Shown piece after piece: positions 1-10,350 of a stretch of DNA of 55,679 nucleotides. The position numbers and the translations under genes are program-made. The stretch comes from an uncultured Faecalibacterium sp. (GTDB lineage: Bacteria; Bacillota; Clostridia; Oscillospirales; Ruminococcaceae), in the NCBI GenBank assembly GCA_934547065.1, contig CAKTEF010000011.1, forward strand, positions 1-55,679, read 5' to 3'. Position 1 is the stretch's first letter. Every line of letters begins with the position of its first letter. The notes under the pieces were generated by a model, which saw only the letters and a list, made by a program, of their open reading frames with translations, was not told where the DNA came from and did not search any database.

Positions 1-564
1 CTGAAGCAGTGCTTCACCGACAGCTTCGGCGATGACTTCATCGTGCTGGACATCAAGACCTACGTCTCCTCCATCACCCAGGAAGTCCGCAATCCTCAGC
101 TGCAGAGCTTTGTCATCAACGGCTGGGGCGCTGACTTCGGCGACCCCATCAACTTCGTTGGTCAGGAGACCCTGCACGACGACAACGCTTACTACAGCTG
201 GTACTACTCCAACATCGCCAAGGTCGTCGAGGCCGGCGCTGCTGACTGGCAGAAGGATCTGGTGGCCTGCTACGAGGAGTTTACCGATCTGGTCAACACC
301 GCAAAGGCCATCGTCGATGATACCGACGCACGCTATGCTGCCTTTGCAAAGGCCGAGGCCAGCATGCTGAACAGCGTTCTGGCCTGCCCCTGCTATTTCG
401 AAGTTGCTTGGACTCTGACCCACGCCAACGAGTACAGCAAGATCAACGCCATGTATGGTCCGTGCAACTACAAGGCTGTGAACTGGGAGACCAGCGAGGA
501 AGCTTACACCACCGCACAGTACGAGGAGTTCGCCGCTGCATTCGATGCAGCCACCAAGGCTTAA
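1..564 (+). CDS. Oligopeptide ABC transporter substrate-binding protein, C-terminal part (5' truncated)
   Basis: The reading frame is open from the first base, so the start lies outside the window; 187 residues are visible. The sequence (NGWGADFGDP, then a long helical segment ending in an AATKA tail) resembles the C-terminal lobe of family 5 extracellular solute-binding proteins of the OppA/DppA type. It would capture peptides or similar ligands outside the membrane and hand them to the permeases encoded just downstream. The four following genes are two permeases and two ATPases in the usual opp order, which supports the call more strongly than the sequence alone. The lipoprotein signal expected at the N-terminus is not in the window. 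Ligand identity cannot be told. Confidence 0.8.
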   Translation: MKQCFTDSFGDDFIVLDIKTYVSSITQEVRNPQLQSFVINGWGADFGDPINFVGQETLHDDNAYYSWYYSNIAKVVEAGAADWQKDLVACYEEFTDLVNTAKAIVDDTDARYAAFAKAEASMLNSVLACPCYFEVAWTLTHANEYSKINAMYGPCNYKAVNWETSEEAYTTAQYEEFAAAFDAATKA

Positions 565-619
565 ATTCCCCGTTTCCCCGCCCTGCAAGGGCAAGAATAA
601 AAGTTAAGGGTTCGATAAC

Positions 620-1570
620 ATGTTAAAATACACGGTTAAGCGGCTGCTTCAGTCGCTTGTCACAATTTTCCTGATCGCAACGGCCGTCTTCCTGATGATG
701 CGCTGCCTGCCGACGGACTACTACTTCACTGAGGAACAGCTCATGAAGTTTACCGATCAGCAGAAGACCGCAGCCCTGGAAGCGGCCGGCCTGACCGACC
801 CCATCCCCACCCAGCTGGTCAAGTTTTACAACAACCTGCTGCATCTGGATTTCGGCACTTCCCGCCGCATTCAGAACGGTGCCCCGGTGGTCAAGGTCAT
901 TGGCAAAAAATTTGGCGTTTCCATGCGTTTGGGCCTGATCGCCTCCGGCATCTCTCTGGTGATCGGTGTGCTGATGGGCATTCTGCAGGCAGCGTTCAAA
1001 GACAAGATTTTCGACTGGATCGGCACGGCTTATACCGTGTTCGTCAATGCGGTGCCGTCGCTGGTGTCGTACTCTCTGGTGCTGGTCTTTGGTTCCAAGT
1101 ACCTGGGCTTCCCCACGCTGTACTCCACCCGGAATGTGGGTCCGTCCAGCGTGCTGCCCATCACCTGCTTGTCGCTGGCTTCCATTGCAGGCTATGCCCT
1201 GTGGACCCGCCGCTACATGGTGGATGAGCTGACCCGCGACTATATCAAGCTGGCCCGTGTCAAGGGTCTGAGCTCCCGCGAGATCATGTTCAAGCATGTT
1301 CTGCGCAACGCCATGGTCCCCATGGTGCAGTATATCCCCCAGTCCATCCTGCTGACGGTAGGCGGCTCGCTGCTGATGGAGCGGTTCTTCTCCGTTCCCG
1401 GCATGGGCCCCCTGCTGACGGATGCGATCCAGCGCTATGACCTGAACGTTGTGCAGACGCTGGTCATCCTGTATGCCGTTCTGGGCATTGTGGGCGTGTT
1501 CCTGGGCGATGTGCTGATGATGGTGGTTGACCCCCGTATCACTCTGACCGGAAAGGAGGAAGCACGCTGA
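620..1570 (+). CDS. Oligopeptide ABC transporter permease, OppB/DppB type
   Basis: This 316-residue integral membrane protein has an N-terminal membrane segment (about residues 9-27), a large extracytoplasmic loop, then several further segments. The cytoplasmic EAA loop that docks on the ATPase is visible as DYIKLARVKGLSSREIMFKH near residues 207-226. It forms one half of the translocation pore with the next gene product. ATG at 620 follows a TAAGGG motif at moderate spacing. Its TGA stop overlaps the ATG of the next gene (TGATG), indicating translational coupling in the opp operon. Length and order fit OppB; substrate class (oligopeptide, dipeptide, nickel or other) is inferred only from family resemblance. 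Confidence 0.9.
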   Translation: MLKYTVKRLLQSLVTIFLIATAVFLMMRCLPTDYYFTEEQLMKFTDQQKTAALEAAGLTDPIPTQLVKFYNNLLHLDFGTSRRIQNGAPVVKVIGKKFGVSMRLGLIASGISLVIGVLMGILQAAFKDKIFDWIGTAYTVFVNAVPSLVSYSLVLVFGSKYLGFPTLYSTRNVGPSSVLPITCLSLASIAGYALWTRRYMVDELTRDYIKLARVKGLSSREIMFKHVLRNAMVPMVQYIPQSILLTVGGSLLMERFFSVPGMGPLLTDAIQRYDLNVVQTLVILYAVLGIVGVFLGDVLMMVVDPRITLTGKEEAR

Positions 1571-2511
1571 TGGCTAAGGCATCTGATTTTGAAGGCAAGA
1601 AGCAGGACGAGCTGTTCTACTTCGTGGAATATTCGCCGGAAGAAGCGGAACGCATCGGCTATTCCAACTATTCCTACTGGGGCTCCGTCATCCAGAACTT
1701 CCTCAAGCAGAAAGTCGCTGTCTTCTGCCTGATCCTGTTCCTGGCACTGAGCGTGTTCTCCTTCATCGCACTGGCCATTGGCAAGTATGATTATACAAAG
1801 CTGATCTCGGATACGAGCAAGGCGTTCATCAAGCCCAACGGCGAATACTGGTTCGGCACCGACAACCTGGGCCGCGACTACTGGTGCCAGGTGTGGTACG
1901 CCACCCAGGTGTCCATCCGTCTGGCTCTGGTGGTCGCTGTGGGCGAAAGCATCGTGGGCGTGATCTTTGGCCTGATCTGGGGCTATGTGCGCAGCCTGGA
2001 CCGCTTCTTTACGGAGCTGTACAACCTGATCGACAATGTGCCCTATATCATCTATATGACCCTGATCGCGCTGATGGTCGGCCAGAGTTTCTGGATCATG
2101 GCCATCTCGATGATCGCCATCAACTGGCTGTCCATGGCCCGCCGTGTGCGCAACATGGTGTTCATGTTCCGTGACCGCGAGTACAACCTCGCCTCCCGGT
2201 GCCTGGGCACCCCGCTGTGGCGCGTGCTGACCAAGAACATCCTGCCGTATCTGGTTTCCGTGATCATCCTGCGCATGGCTCTGTCCATTCCGGGCACCAT
2301 TAACCTGGAGTCCACGCTGTCTTACCTGGGCCTGGGCCTGGGCATCGACACCCCGTCTCTGGGCTTGCTGCTGAGCAAGGTGCGCGGCTTCTTCCTGGAT
2401 TACCCGTACCTGCTGGTTTTCCCCGCATCCATCGTGTCCATTATTTCGATCTCGTTCTACATCATGGGCAATGCTTTGTCGGATGCGGCCGACCCGCGTA
2501 ACCACGTTTGA
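1570..2511 (+). CDS. Oligopeptide ABC transporter permease, OppC/DppC type
   Basis: This 313-residue permease is the partner of the OppB-like protein. It has a long cytoplasmic N-terminus (about 48 residues), a first membrane segment near residues 50-72, the FGTDNLGRDYW motif typical of OppC proteins near residues 96-106, and an EAA loop with REYNLASRCLGTPLWRVLTK near residues 202-221. The start ATG shares its first base with the upstream stop codon and is preceded by an AAAGGAGG ribosome binding site inside the end of the previous gene. It should form the heteromeric membrane channel of the importer. Confidence 0.9.
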   Translation: MAKASDFEGKKQDELFYFVEYSPEEAERIGYSNYSYWGSVIQNFLKQKVAVFCLILFLALSVFSFIALAIGKYDYTKLISDTSKAFIKPNGEYWFGTDNLGRDYWCQVWYATQVSIRLALVVAVGESIVGVIFGLIWGYVRSLDRFFTELYNLIDNVPYIIYMTLIALMVGQSFWIMAISMIAINWLSMARRVRNMVFMFRDREYNLASRCLGTPLWRVLTKNILPYLVSVIILRMALSIPGTINLESTLSYLGLGLGIDTPSLGLLLSKVRGFFLDYPYLLVFPASIVSIISISFYIMGNALSDAADPRNHV

Positions 2512-2535
2512 TTGAGATGGGAGAGAGAAACGTAA

Positions 2536-3583
2536 ATGGATAGAAAACCGATTATCTCTGCCAAAGACGTGGAGATCACCTTTAGCCTGCGCGGGCGGAA
2601 GCTGAACGCCATCCGCAAGTGCTCGCTGGACCTGTACGAGGGCGAGACCCTTGCCATCGTGGGCGAGTCCGGCTCCGGTAAGTCCGTATTCACCAAGACC
2701 TTTGTCGGCATGCTGGATGCCAACGGTAAGATCACCGGCGGCTCCATCCTGTACGAGGGCCGCGACATGACCAAGTTCACCGAAAAAGATTGGCTGGGTG
2801 TCCGCGGCAAAAAGATCGCCATGGTCATGCAGGACCCCATGACCAGCCTGAACCCGCTGAAAAAGATCGGCAAACAGATCCAGGAGAGCATCGAGCATCA
2901 TCAGGGCCTGAAAGGCGAAGCCGCTAAAAAGGCCGCCATTGAGATGCTGGCCAAGGTCGGTATCCCCGACCCGGAGCGCCGGTACGAGCAGTACCCGCAC
3001 GAGTTCTCCGGCGGTATGCGTCAGCGTGTCGTCATTGCCATTGCCGCAGCCTGCCGCCCGCAGATCCTGATCTGCGACGAGCCCACCACGGCACTGGACG
3101 TGACCATTCAGGCGCAGATCCTGCAGCTGATCCGTGATCTGCAAAAAGAGCTTGGCATGTCCGTCATCTACATCACCCATGACCTGGGCGTTGTGGCAAA
3201 CGTGGCAGACCGTGTGGCCGTGATGTATGCCGGCCAGATCGTGGAGTACGGCACCGTGGAGGAGATCTTCTACGATGCATGGCATCCCTACACCTGGGCT
3301 CTGCTGCAGGCTCTGCCGCAGCTGGGCACCAAGGGCGAGGCCCTGCCCAGCGTGGACGGTACTCCCCCGAACCTGTTCAACGAGATCAAGGGCGATGCAT
3401 TTGCGCCCCGCAACAAGCATGCGCTGGCCATCGACTTTGTAGAGGAGCCCCCGTTCTTCCAGGTGTCGGAGACCCACGCAGCAAAGACCTGGTATCTGGA
3501 TCCGCGCGCGCCCAAGATCGAGCGTCCGCACTCCATCCAGAACCTGCGTGAGAAAATGGGAAAGATGGGAGGTGCCAATCTCA

Positions 3584-3591
<8 letters not shown>
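2536..3591 (+). CDS. Oligopeptide ABC transporter ATP-binding protein, OppD type
   Basis: This 351-residue nucleotide-binding subunit energises peptide import. Visible motifs in order are Walker A GESGSGKS (near residue 44), Q-loop around [11 protein letters not shown], signature FSGGMRQR, Walker [12 protein letters not shown], and the switch histidine in ITHDLG. The C-terminal extension after the ABC core (from about residue 260, [12 protein letters not shown] onward) is the oligopeptide/dipeptide transporter C-terminal region seen in OppD/OppF. However, I do not see the cysteine pattern that binds an iron-sulfur cluster in some homologues. The ribosome binding site is GGGAGAG ahead of ATG 2536. 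It overlaps oppF by 8 bp. Confidence 0.92.
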
Positions 3592-4525
<934 letters not shown>

Positions 4526-4558
4526 GCTGCACCGTTTTCCGGTATTTTAACACAATGA

Positions 4559-4598
4559 CCCCGCCGCGCTGGGAGCGATCCCGCACGGCGGGGTTTTG
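4559..4598 (+). terminator. Intrinsic terminator of the opp operon
   Basis: Perfect 8-bp stem CCCCGCCG (4559-4566) with CGGCGGGG (4586-4593), 19-base loop, followed by TTTTGTG. It sits 33 bases after the oppF stop. Confidence 0.9.
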
Positions 4599-4653
4599 TG
4601 TTATCACTGCCCTCCGTATCTCAAAATTTTCTCGGAACTATGCGCGTTTCCTA

Positions 4654-4683
4654 TTGACAATCCCCCGATTTTCGGTATATACT
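4654..4683 (+). promoter_or_regulatory. Sigma-A-type promoter of the AT-rich three-gene operon
   Basis: Perfect -35 box TTGACA (4654-4659), then TATACT (4678-4683) at an 18-base spacing; an overlapping TATATA (4676-4681) gives 16. It lies 46 bases before the TTG start of the first gene. Confidence 0.85.
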
Positions 4684-4728
4684 TAATTTGTTTCTACTGT
4701 CGGATGTGAAATCGAAGGGTGACCACAA

Positions 4729-5244
4729 TTGCATGCGCATGACTTAACGACCAAGAACTTTCTTACCTGCCTCCTGAAGACTTTGGTGTTCACAGTAACC
4801 ATCACAATCGAATTGCTTTGTGGTTTCAGTTCCTCTGATGTCCGGCCCTTTTACCTGACGATCCTCTTACAGGCGATCAATAATATCTATGATTCCACCA
4901 GCTGTATCGCCAATGCTCCCAAGTCATTTTCCATTGCATCCTCTCAGGGAATTGCAATTTTTTTGGCTGTCGTGGATGCGATCATGGCGATGGTTTTTAT
5001 TTTTATTCCTGAGACAGCGTTTCTTTCTTCTTCCGGTTTTATGGTCTTTCTTTCTTCTCTTTTCATTGCAGGCGTTCCGGTCATACTATACCATGAGCTC
5101 TATCTTCACCTTCAGTCCCTGAAACATCCTCCTGCTGTTCCTCCGCGTGCTTCCATTTCCGGGAAAGAGCAGCTGTTCCATCAGGATGAACTTACAGACA
5201 AAGACGAAGCTCTTTTATGGAAATTTAAGGAGACTTTCTCATGA
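4729..5244 (+). CDS. Unknown polytopic membrane protein, first gene of AT-rich trio
   Basis: I do not recognise this 171-residue protein. Hydrophobic stretches near residues 14-33, 80-102 and 104-126, with a possible weaker one near 41-55, suggest three or four membrane segments, followed by a hydrophilic cytoplasmic-looking tail of about 45 residues rich in Lys, Glu and His. TTG at 4729 is chosen because GAAGGGTG lies just upstream and no in-frame ATG occurs until the middle of the protein. Its stop overlaps the next ATG (ATGA). Base composition is clearly more AT-rich and its codon choice less GC-biased than the flanking opp and glycolysis genes, consistent with separate acquisition. Confidence 0.7.
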   Translation: MHAHDLTTKNFLTCLLKTLVFTVTITIELLCGFSSSDVRPFYLTILLQAINNIYDSTSCIANAPKSFSIASSQGIAIFLAVVDAIMAMVFIFIPETAFLSSSGFMVFLSSLFIAGVPVILYHELYLHLQSLKHPPAVPPRASISGKEQLFHQDELTDKDEALLWKFKETFS

Positions 5245-5462
5245 TTCAAACCCTTTTCATGTTGCTTTTCCTGATTGCTCTTGGTCTCCTGTGGGGGTAT
5301 TGGGACGCACGATCTGCAAAGAAAACAAAAAAAATGATGCCGGAATTTGTTCCCTTTTTCATCATGAAACGCCGCGGCGGGTGGCGCATCTTTGGCGATT
5401 TTCTCACAGACAGGTCCACGCTTCAGGAGCAGATCAAGCAGGAATCTCGGCTGCGTTTATAA
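5241..5462 (+). CDS. Unknown small single-span membrane protein, second gene of AT-rich trio
   Basis: This 73-residue protein has one N-terminal membrane segment (about residues 4-20) followed by a strongly basic segment (ARSAKKTKK) and a cytoplasmic-looking tail ending QEQIKQESRLRL. The topology implied by the positive-inside rule is N-out/C-in. It is translationally coupled to the previous gene through ATGA overlap, and the third gene starts 21 bases after its stop. No family recognised. The tight coupling suggests it works with the polytopic protein, perhaps as an accessory subunit, but that is inference. Confidence 0.65.
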   Translation: MIQTLFMLLFLIALGLLWGYWDARSAKKTKKMMPEFVPFFIMKRRGGWRIFGDFLTDRSTLQEQIKQESRLRL

Positions 5463-5483
5463 AACAAGATACGAGGAACCGGA

Positions 5484-6038
5484 ATGGAGAGCACATCTGA
5501 TATTTTTACTCTACTGCAAACATCCGACGAGTTGAAAGAGCTTTGGAAAAGGATTTACCTGATTCATCAGAAAACCAAGAACTATCTGCTTACGGCAGAA
5601 GAAGTTTCCGAAGATGGTGTGGCTTTGATCCAGCCGCTGAAAGAACATCGGGATGCTTATGATCATGTCATCCGCATTTTTGCCAGTACCGGCCGAAACG
5701 TACCGGCTGATTATGATTACTATTCTTATGTAAAGGGAAACCTTGAGAAAGCCTACGGTCATGAATATCGTGCCTTTTTTGATACAGCGGATTGGCTTTC
5801 CTTTTCTTTGCGTAAAAATCTCCGTCAGCGGATCCAGAGTATTCCGTTTGAAAAACGGGAGGCTTTGGTTCCGGATTACGCCGGTACCGTCGCTCTTTTG
5901 AACCAGTATCCTTTTGAAGTGTCCAAGGCACGAAACGAAAAGGATATTGTAAACAAGGGCACCGATGATACCATTGAACGCTATGAAGAAATCCTAACAC
6001 AGCTGATCTCTTTATATCAGAATGTACGCGCCATTTAA
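5484..6038 (+). CDS. Unknown soluble protein, third gene of AT-rich trio
   Basis: This 184-residue protein has no signal peptide, membrane segment or cysteine and is predicted by eye to be largely helical (DELKELWKRIYLIHQKTKNY at the start, EEILTQLISLYQNVRAI at the end). I recognise no enzymatic motif. ATG 5484 follows GAGGAACC at short spacing. It closes the operon; the stop is 22 bases before a strong bidirectional hairpin. Like its two neighbours it is AT-rich relative to the window. Two membrane proteins plus one helical cytoplasmic protein could be an envelope, transport or defence module, but nothing in the sequence decides this. Confidence 0.7.
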   Translation: MESTSDIFTLLQTSDELKELWKRIYLIHQKTKNYLLTAEEVSEDGVALIQPLKEHRDAYDHVIRIFASTGRNVPADYDYYSYVKGNLEKAYGHEYRAFFDTADWLSFSLRKNLRQRIQSIPFEKREALVPDYAGTVALLNQYPFEVSKARNEKDIVNKGTDDTIERYEEILTQLISLYQNVRAI

Positions 6039-6060
6039 CGATTTTTCTTAAAGAAAGCCA

Positions 6061-6108
6061 AAAACACCCCGCAGAGGCTGCTACGAGCCGTTCTGCGGGG
6101 TGTTTTGT
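6061..6108. terminator. Bidirectional terminator between AT-rich trio and gpmI
   Basis: Fifteen-base arms AAAACACCCCGCAGA (6061-6075) and TCTGCGGGGTGTTTT (6092-6106) pair perfectly. T-rich tails occur on both strands, so it can end the trio from the left and the glycolytic operon from the right. Confidence 0.88.
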
Positions 6109-6201
6109 ATTTTATTGAGTAAGTTCGATTGCCGTTCCAAGCTTGGCAGGGGCGCTCCGTGGCGGGGCGCTGCAAGGTGAATGCAGCGGCGGAGAAAAAT
6201 C

Positions 6202-7728
6202 TTACTCCACGATGATGCTCTTACCGGTCATCTCTGCGGGGACAGGCAGGCCGATATAAGGCAGCATGGTGGGAGCAATATCGGCCAGGCAGCCGCCCTC
6301 ACGCAGCTTCACATCGCCGCAGCCGATGGCTACAAAGGGCACCACGTTGGTGGTGTGCGCCGTAAACGGAGTGCCATCCGGGTTCATCATCTTCTCGGCG
6401 TTGCCGTGGTCAGCGGTCAGGAATGCGCAGCCGCCAGCGTTCAACACAGCAGTCACCACGCGATCCACCGCAGTGTCAACGGCTTCCACCGCCTTGACGG
6501 CAGCATCGAACACGCCGGTGTGGCCCACCATGTCGCAGTTGGCGAAGTTCAGGATGACCACATCGTACTTGCCGCTCTCAATGCGCTTGACACACTCCTC
6601 GGCCACTTCCGGAGCGCTCATCTCCGGCTTCAGGTCGTAGGTGGCCACCTTCGGGCTGGGGATCACGCAGCGGTCCTCGCCTTCGTAAGGAGCCTCTACG
6701 CCGCCGTTGAAGAAGAATGTAACGTGGGCGTACTTCTCGGTCTCGGCAATGCGCAGCTGGGTCTTGCCGTTCTCGGACAGGTACTGACCCAGAACGTTCT
6801 TCAGCTCCACCGGAGGATAGGCCACTTCGCAGTTGGGCATGGTGGCATCGTACTCGGCCATGCAGACATAGTGTACCTGCTTGCGGCCACCGCGGCGCTC
6901 AAAGCCGGTAAAGGCATCGTCGCAGAAGATGCGGGTCATCTGGCGGGCACGGTCCGGGCGGAAGTTCATGAAGATGACGGTATCGCCGTCCTGCACGCGG
7001 CCGCCCTCACAGGTGACGCAGGGCAGAACGAATTCGTCGGTCTTATCGGCGGCATAGGAAGCCTCCATGGCCTCCTGAGCGTTGGCGGCATGGTCGCCCT
7101 CGCCGTAGACAAATGCGGCGTAGGCCTTTTCCTCGCGGTCCCAGTTGTTGTCACGGTCCATCGCGTAGTAACGGCCGGAAACGCTGGCGATCGTGCCCAC
7201 GCCCAGCTCGTCCAGCTTGGCCTGCAGGTCGGCCAGGAATCCCTTGCCGGAGTGCGGGTCGGTGTCACGGCCATCGGTGATGCAGTGGAGGTAGACTTCC
7301 TTGGCTCCCATGTGCTTGGCCATTTCCAGCACACCGAACCAGTGGTCGGCGTGGCTGTGGACACCGCCGGTGCCCACCAGGCCCATCAGGTGGATGGCCT
7401 TGCCGGCATCAATGGCCGCTTTCATGTTCTTGACCAGGACCGGGTTCTTGAGCATCTCGCCGTCGCGGATGGACTTGGTGATCAGGGTCAGCTGCTGGTA
7501 CACGATGCGGCCTGCGCCCATATTGGTGTGGCCGACCTCGGAGTTGCCCATCTGGCCGTCGGGCAGGCCGACCGCCATGCCGGAGGCCTCAATGGTGGTC
7601 ATGGGATATTGTTCCATCAGAGCATCCAGATGGGGCGTTTTGGCTGCGGCCACAGCGTTGCCGTAGGTCTCGTTGGGGGTCCAGCCAAAGCCGTCCATGA
7701 TGCACAGAAGTACAGGTTTTTTGGACAT
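6202..7728 (-). CDS. gpmI: 2,3-bisphosphoglycerate-independent phosphoglycerate mutase
   Basis: It converts 3-phosphoglycerate to 2-phosphoglycerate in the cytoplasm using a two-metal active site. The protein is 508 residues, the usual length for this alkaline-phosphatase-fold family. Visible are the N-terminal metal motif IMDGFGW (Asp12), the phosphoserine nucleophile in GNSEVGHTNMGAG (Ser63), the substrate-binding NWDRE region, and C-terminal metal ligands in NFANCDMVGHTGV and TADHGNAE. ATG at 7728 (MSKKPVLLC) is chosen over an upstream in-frame start because AAAGGA lies just before it. It is the last gene of the pgk-tpiA-gpmI operon, a common clostridial arrangement though without gapA or eno in this window. 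Confidence 0.96.
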   Translation of the reverse strand: MSKKPVLLCIMDGFGWTPNETYGNAVAAAKTPHLDALMEQYPMTTIEASGMAVGLPDGQMGNSEVGHTNMGAGRIVYQQLTLITKSIRDGEMLKNPVLVKNMKAAIDAGKAIHLMGLVGTGGVHSHADHWFGVLEMAKHMGAKEVYLHCITDGRDTDPHSGKGFLADLQAKLDELGVGTIASVSGRYYAMDRDNNWDREEKAYAAFVYGEGDHAANAQEAMEASYAADKTDEFVLPCVTCEGGRVQDGDTVIFMNFRPDRARQMTRIFCDDAFTGFERRGGRKQVHYVCMAEYDATMPNCEVAYPPVELKNVLGQYLSENGKTQLRIAETEKYAHVTFFFNGGVEAPYEGEDRCVIPSPKVATYDLKPEMSAPEVAEECVKRIESGKYDVVILNFANCDMVGHTGVFDAAVKAVEAVDTAVDRVVTAVLNAGGCAFLTADHGNAEKMMNPDGTPFTAHTTNVVPFVAIGCGDVKLREGGCLADIAPTMLPYIGLPVPAEMTGKSIIVE

Positions 7729-7839
7729 AACTATTTTTTCCTTTCGTTCAGAAGCTTGATAAAATGGGATGCCGTAAAACGACAAATGAGAGAAAGTCGT
7801 GGAAGCCGCTTTTTGTCAGCGCGCACACCCACGGCCTCC

Positions 7840-7883
7840 CCTCATCAGCCGCCTTTGGCGGCAGCTTCCCCAGAGGGGAAGCC
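7840..7883. repeat. Palindromic intergenic repeat, family A copy (gpmI-tpiA spacer)
   Basis: Read on the minus strand it is GGCTTCCCC-TCTG-GGGGAAGC, then a small second hairpin (GCCGCCAAAGGCGGC) and a closing CTGATGAGG. The same architecture recurs near 8713, 29590 and 53602. It lies inside a predicted operon, between two genes transcribed together. Confidence 0.8.
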
Positions 7884-7898
7884 TATTTTGCAGTTCTC

Positions 7899-8669
7899 TC
7901 AGCCCTTGGTGGCAGCGTTGACGATCACGGCAAAGTCCGGAGCCTTGAGGGATGCGCCGCCGATCAGGCCGCCGTCCACATCCTTTTTGCCCAGCAGCTC
8001 CTCGCAGTTCTTGGCGTTCATGCTGCCGCCGTACTGCACGGTGGTGGCCTCGGCCACGGCCTCGCCGTACACCTCGCCGATCACCTTGCGGATCTGGCCG
8101 CAGACTTCCTCTGCCTGGTCCGCAGTAGCGGTCTTGCCGGTGCCGATGGCCCAGATGGGCTCGTAGGCGATGATGACGTTGGCCATCTGCTCTGCGGTCA
8201 CGTCACGCAGGGCGATCTTGGTCTGCATCCGGACCAGCTCCTCCGTCACGCCCTCCTCACGCTGCTGCAGGCTCTCGCCCACGCAGATGATGACGTTCAG
8301 GCCTGCATTCAGGGCAGCCAGAGCGCGCTTGTTCACGGTCTGGTCCGTCTCTGCGAAATACTGGCGGCGCTCGGAGTGGCCGACGATGACGTATTCCACG
8401 CCCAGATCCACCAGCATCTCTGCGCTGATCTCGCCGGTGAATGCACCGGACTTTTCAAAATGGACATTCTCCGCGCCCACATGGATGTTGGTGCCCTTGG
8501 TCTTTTCCACAGCCGTGACCAGATCGGTGTACGGCGTGCAGATCACGACCTCGCAGGATGCATCCTTGACGGCAGGGATCAGCTCGTCCACCAGCTTGGC
8601 AGCCTCGGTGGCGGTCTTGTTCATCTTCCAGTTGCCTGCAATGATTGCCTTACGCTTTGCCTTATCCAT
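7899..8669 (-). CDS. tpiA: Triosephosphate isomerase
   Basis: It interconverts dihydroxyacetone phosphate and glyceraldehyde 3-phosphate in glycolysis. The 256-residue TIM barrel carries the substrate lysine in AGNWKMN (residues 11-17), the electrophilic histidine in IVGHSERR (near residue 98), the catalytic glutamate and mobile loop in [15 protein letters not shown] (near residue 170), and the phosphate-binding GGASL segment near the C-terminus. ATG 8669 follows AAGGAG at good spacing. It sits between pgk and gpmI on the same strand; both spacers contain palindromic repeats, which may affect mRNA processing or relative expression. Confidence 0.97.
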   Translation of the reverse strand: MDKAKRKAIIAGNWKMNKTATEAAKLVDELIPAVKDASCEVVICTPYTDLVTAVEKTKGTNIHVGAENVHFEKSGAFTGEISAEMLVDLGVEYVIVGHSERRQYFAETDQTVNKRALAALNAGLNVIICVGESLQQREEGVTEELVRMQTKIALRDVTAEQMANVIIAYEPIWAIGTGKTATADQAEEVCGQIRKVIGEVYGEAVAEATTVQYGGSMNAKNCEELLGKKDVDGGLIGGASLKAPDFAVIVNAATKG

Positions 8670-8712
8670 GATGTCTATCTCCTTCTATTACCCTTCTTAC
8701 GGCAGCTCTCAA

Positions 8713-8763
8713 AGGCTTCCCATCGAGGGGAAGCTGTCGAGCGAATGCGAGACGGATGAGGGG
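8713..8763. repeat. Palindromic intergenic repeat, family A variant (tpiA-pgk spacer)
   Basis: It reads GGCTTCCCATCGAGGGGAAGC followed by a small hairpin TCGAGCGAATGCGAGA and closing GGATGAGG. Its arms match the family A copies near 7840 and 53602. Confidence 0.75.
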
Positions 8764-8777
8764 AATCCATGCGGAAG

Positions 8778-8827
8778 CTTTCCACCTCATTCGGCACTTC
8801 GTGCCACTTTCCCCTCAAGGGGAAAGC
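8778..8827. repeat. Palindromic repeat family B, exact 50-bp copy of 53735-53784
   Basis: It starts CTTTCCACCTCATTCGGCAC and ends CCCCTCAAGGGGAAAGC, with an internal hairpin GGCACttcGTGCC. The identical 50 bases occur downstream of leuS at 53735-53784. This copy lies just after the pgk terminator hairpin on the minus strand. Confidence 0.9.
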
Positions 8828-8860
8828 AAAAAGGTGCGGCGGCGCTGTGCCGCCGCACCT
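8827..8860 (-). terminator. Intrinsic terminator after pgk
   Basis: Perfect 12-bp stem AGGTGCGGCGGC (8832-8843) with GCCGCCGCACCT (8849-8860), loop of 5. On the minus strand it is followed by TTTTTGC. It may only partly terminate, since tpiA and gpmI follow with no obvious promoter of their own, giving a pgk-rich transcript ratio. Confidence 0.85.
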
Positions 8861-8884
8861 CGATCCTGCTGTTTCGAGCGCCGA

Positions 8885-10093
<1,209 letters not shown>

Positions 10094-10170
10094 GGTAATA
10101 AGCTCCTCTCAAATTCTTTTCGTTCGGAATCGAATTCACTCGCTTCGGGGCTGTCTCCCCGTATAGCTTT

Positions 10171-10199
10171 ATTATAGACGAAATGCGTGTGCAATGCAA
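10171..10199 (-). promoter_or_regulatory. Promoter of the pgk-tpiA-gpmI operon
   Basis: Minus strand TTGCAT (10194-10199), 17-base spacer, perfect TATAAT (10171-10176). The short leader contains a small CGGGG/CCCCG hairpin. Confidence 0.88.
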
Positions 10200-10299
10200 G
10201 GACAGGCGATAGATAATTTATTAACAAACATTTCCTGTACAGACTCCAAAATGTGTCTATTTTGCCAGATACGGTGAAAAAGAAGCCGTTCCTGCAACA

Positions 10300-10343
10300 A
10301 AAATCCCCCTCCCGGGGCAAGGACAGCCCGGCGTGGAGGGGGA
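10300..10343 (-). terminator. Terminator of the polysaccharide operon
   Basis: On the minus strand CCCCCTCC (10335-10342 complement) pairs with GGAGGGGG (10305-10312 complement), followed by ATTTTTGTT. It lies 8 bases after the flippase stop. Confidence 0.85.
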
Positions 10344-10350
10344 GAACGGG

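Noticed and set aside
565..619. Internal terminator between the binding-protein gene and the first permease gene
   Set aside because: Only a weak stem is seen with no T-run. Readthrough with lower permease expression is possible but not supported further.
1435..3531. 698-codon open frame on the minus strand opposite the opp genes
   Set aside because: It is antisense to three confident transporter genes and shows no family motif or start signal.
6181..8166. 661-codon plus-strand frame opposite gpmI and tpiA
   Set aside because: It runs across two certain minus-strand genes and the repeat between them, so it is a shadow frame.
10094..10170. Regulatory RNA in the short pgk leader
   Set aside because: Only a small 5-bp hairpin is present, and no terminator or ribosome-binding-site sequestration can be drawn. 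It is too little to call.
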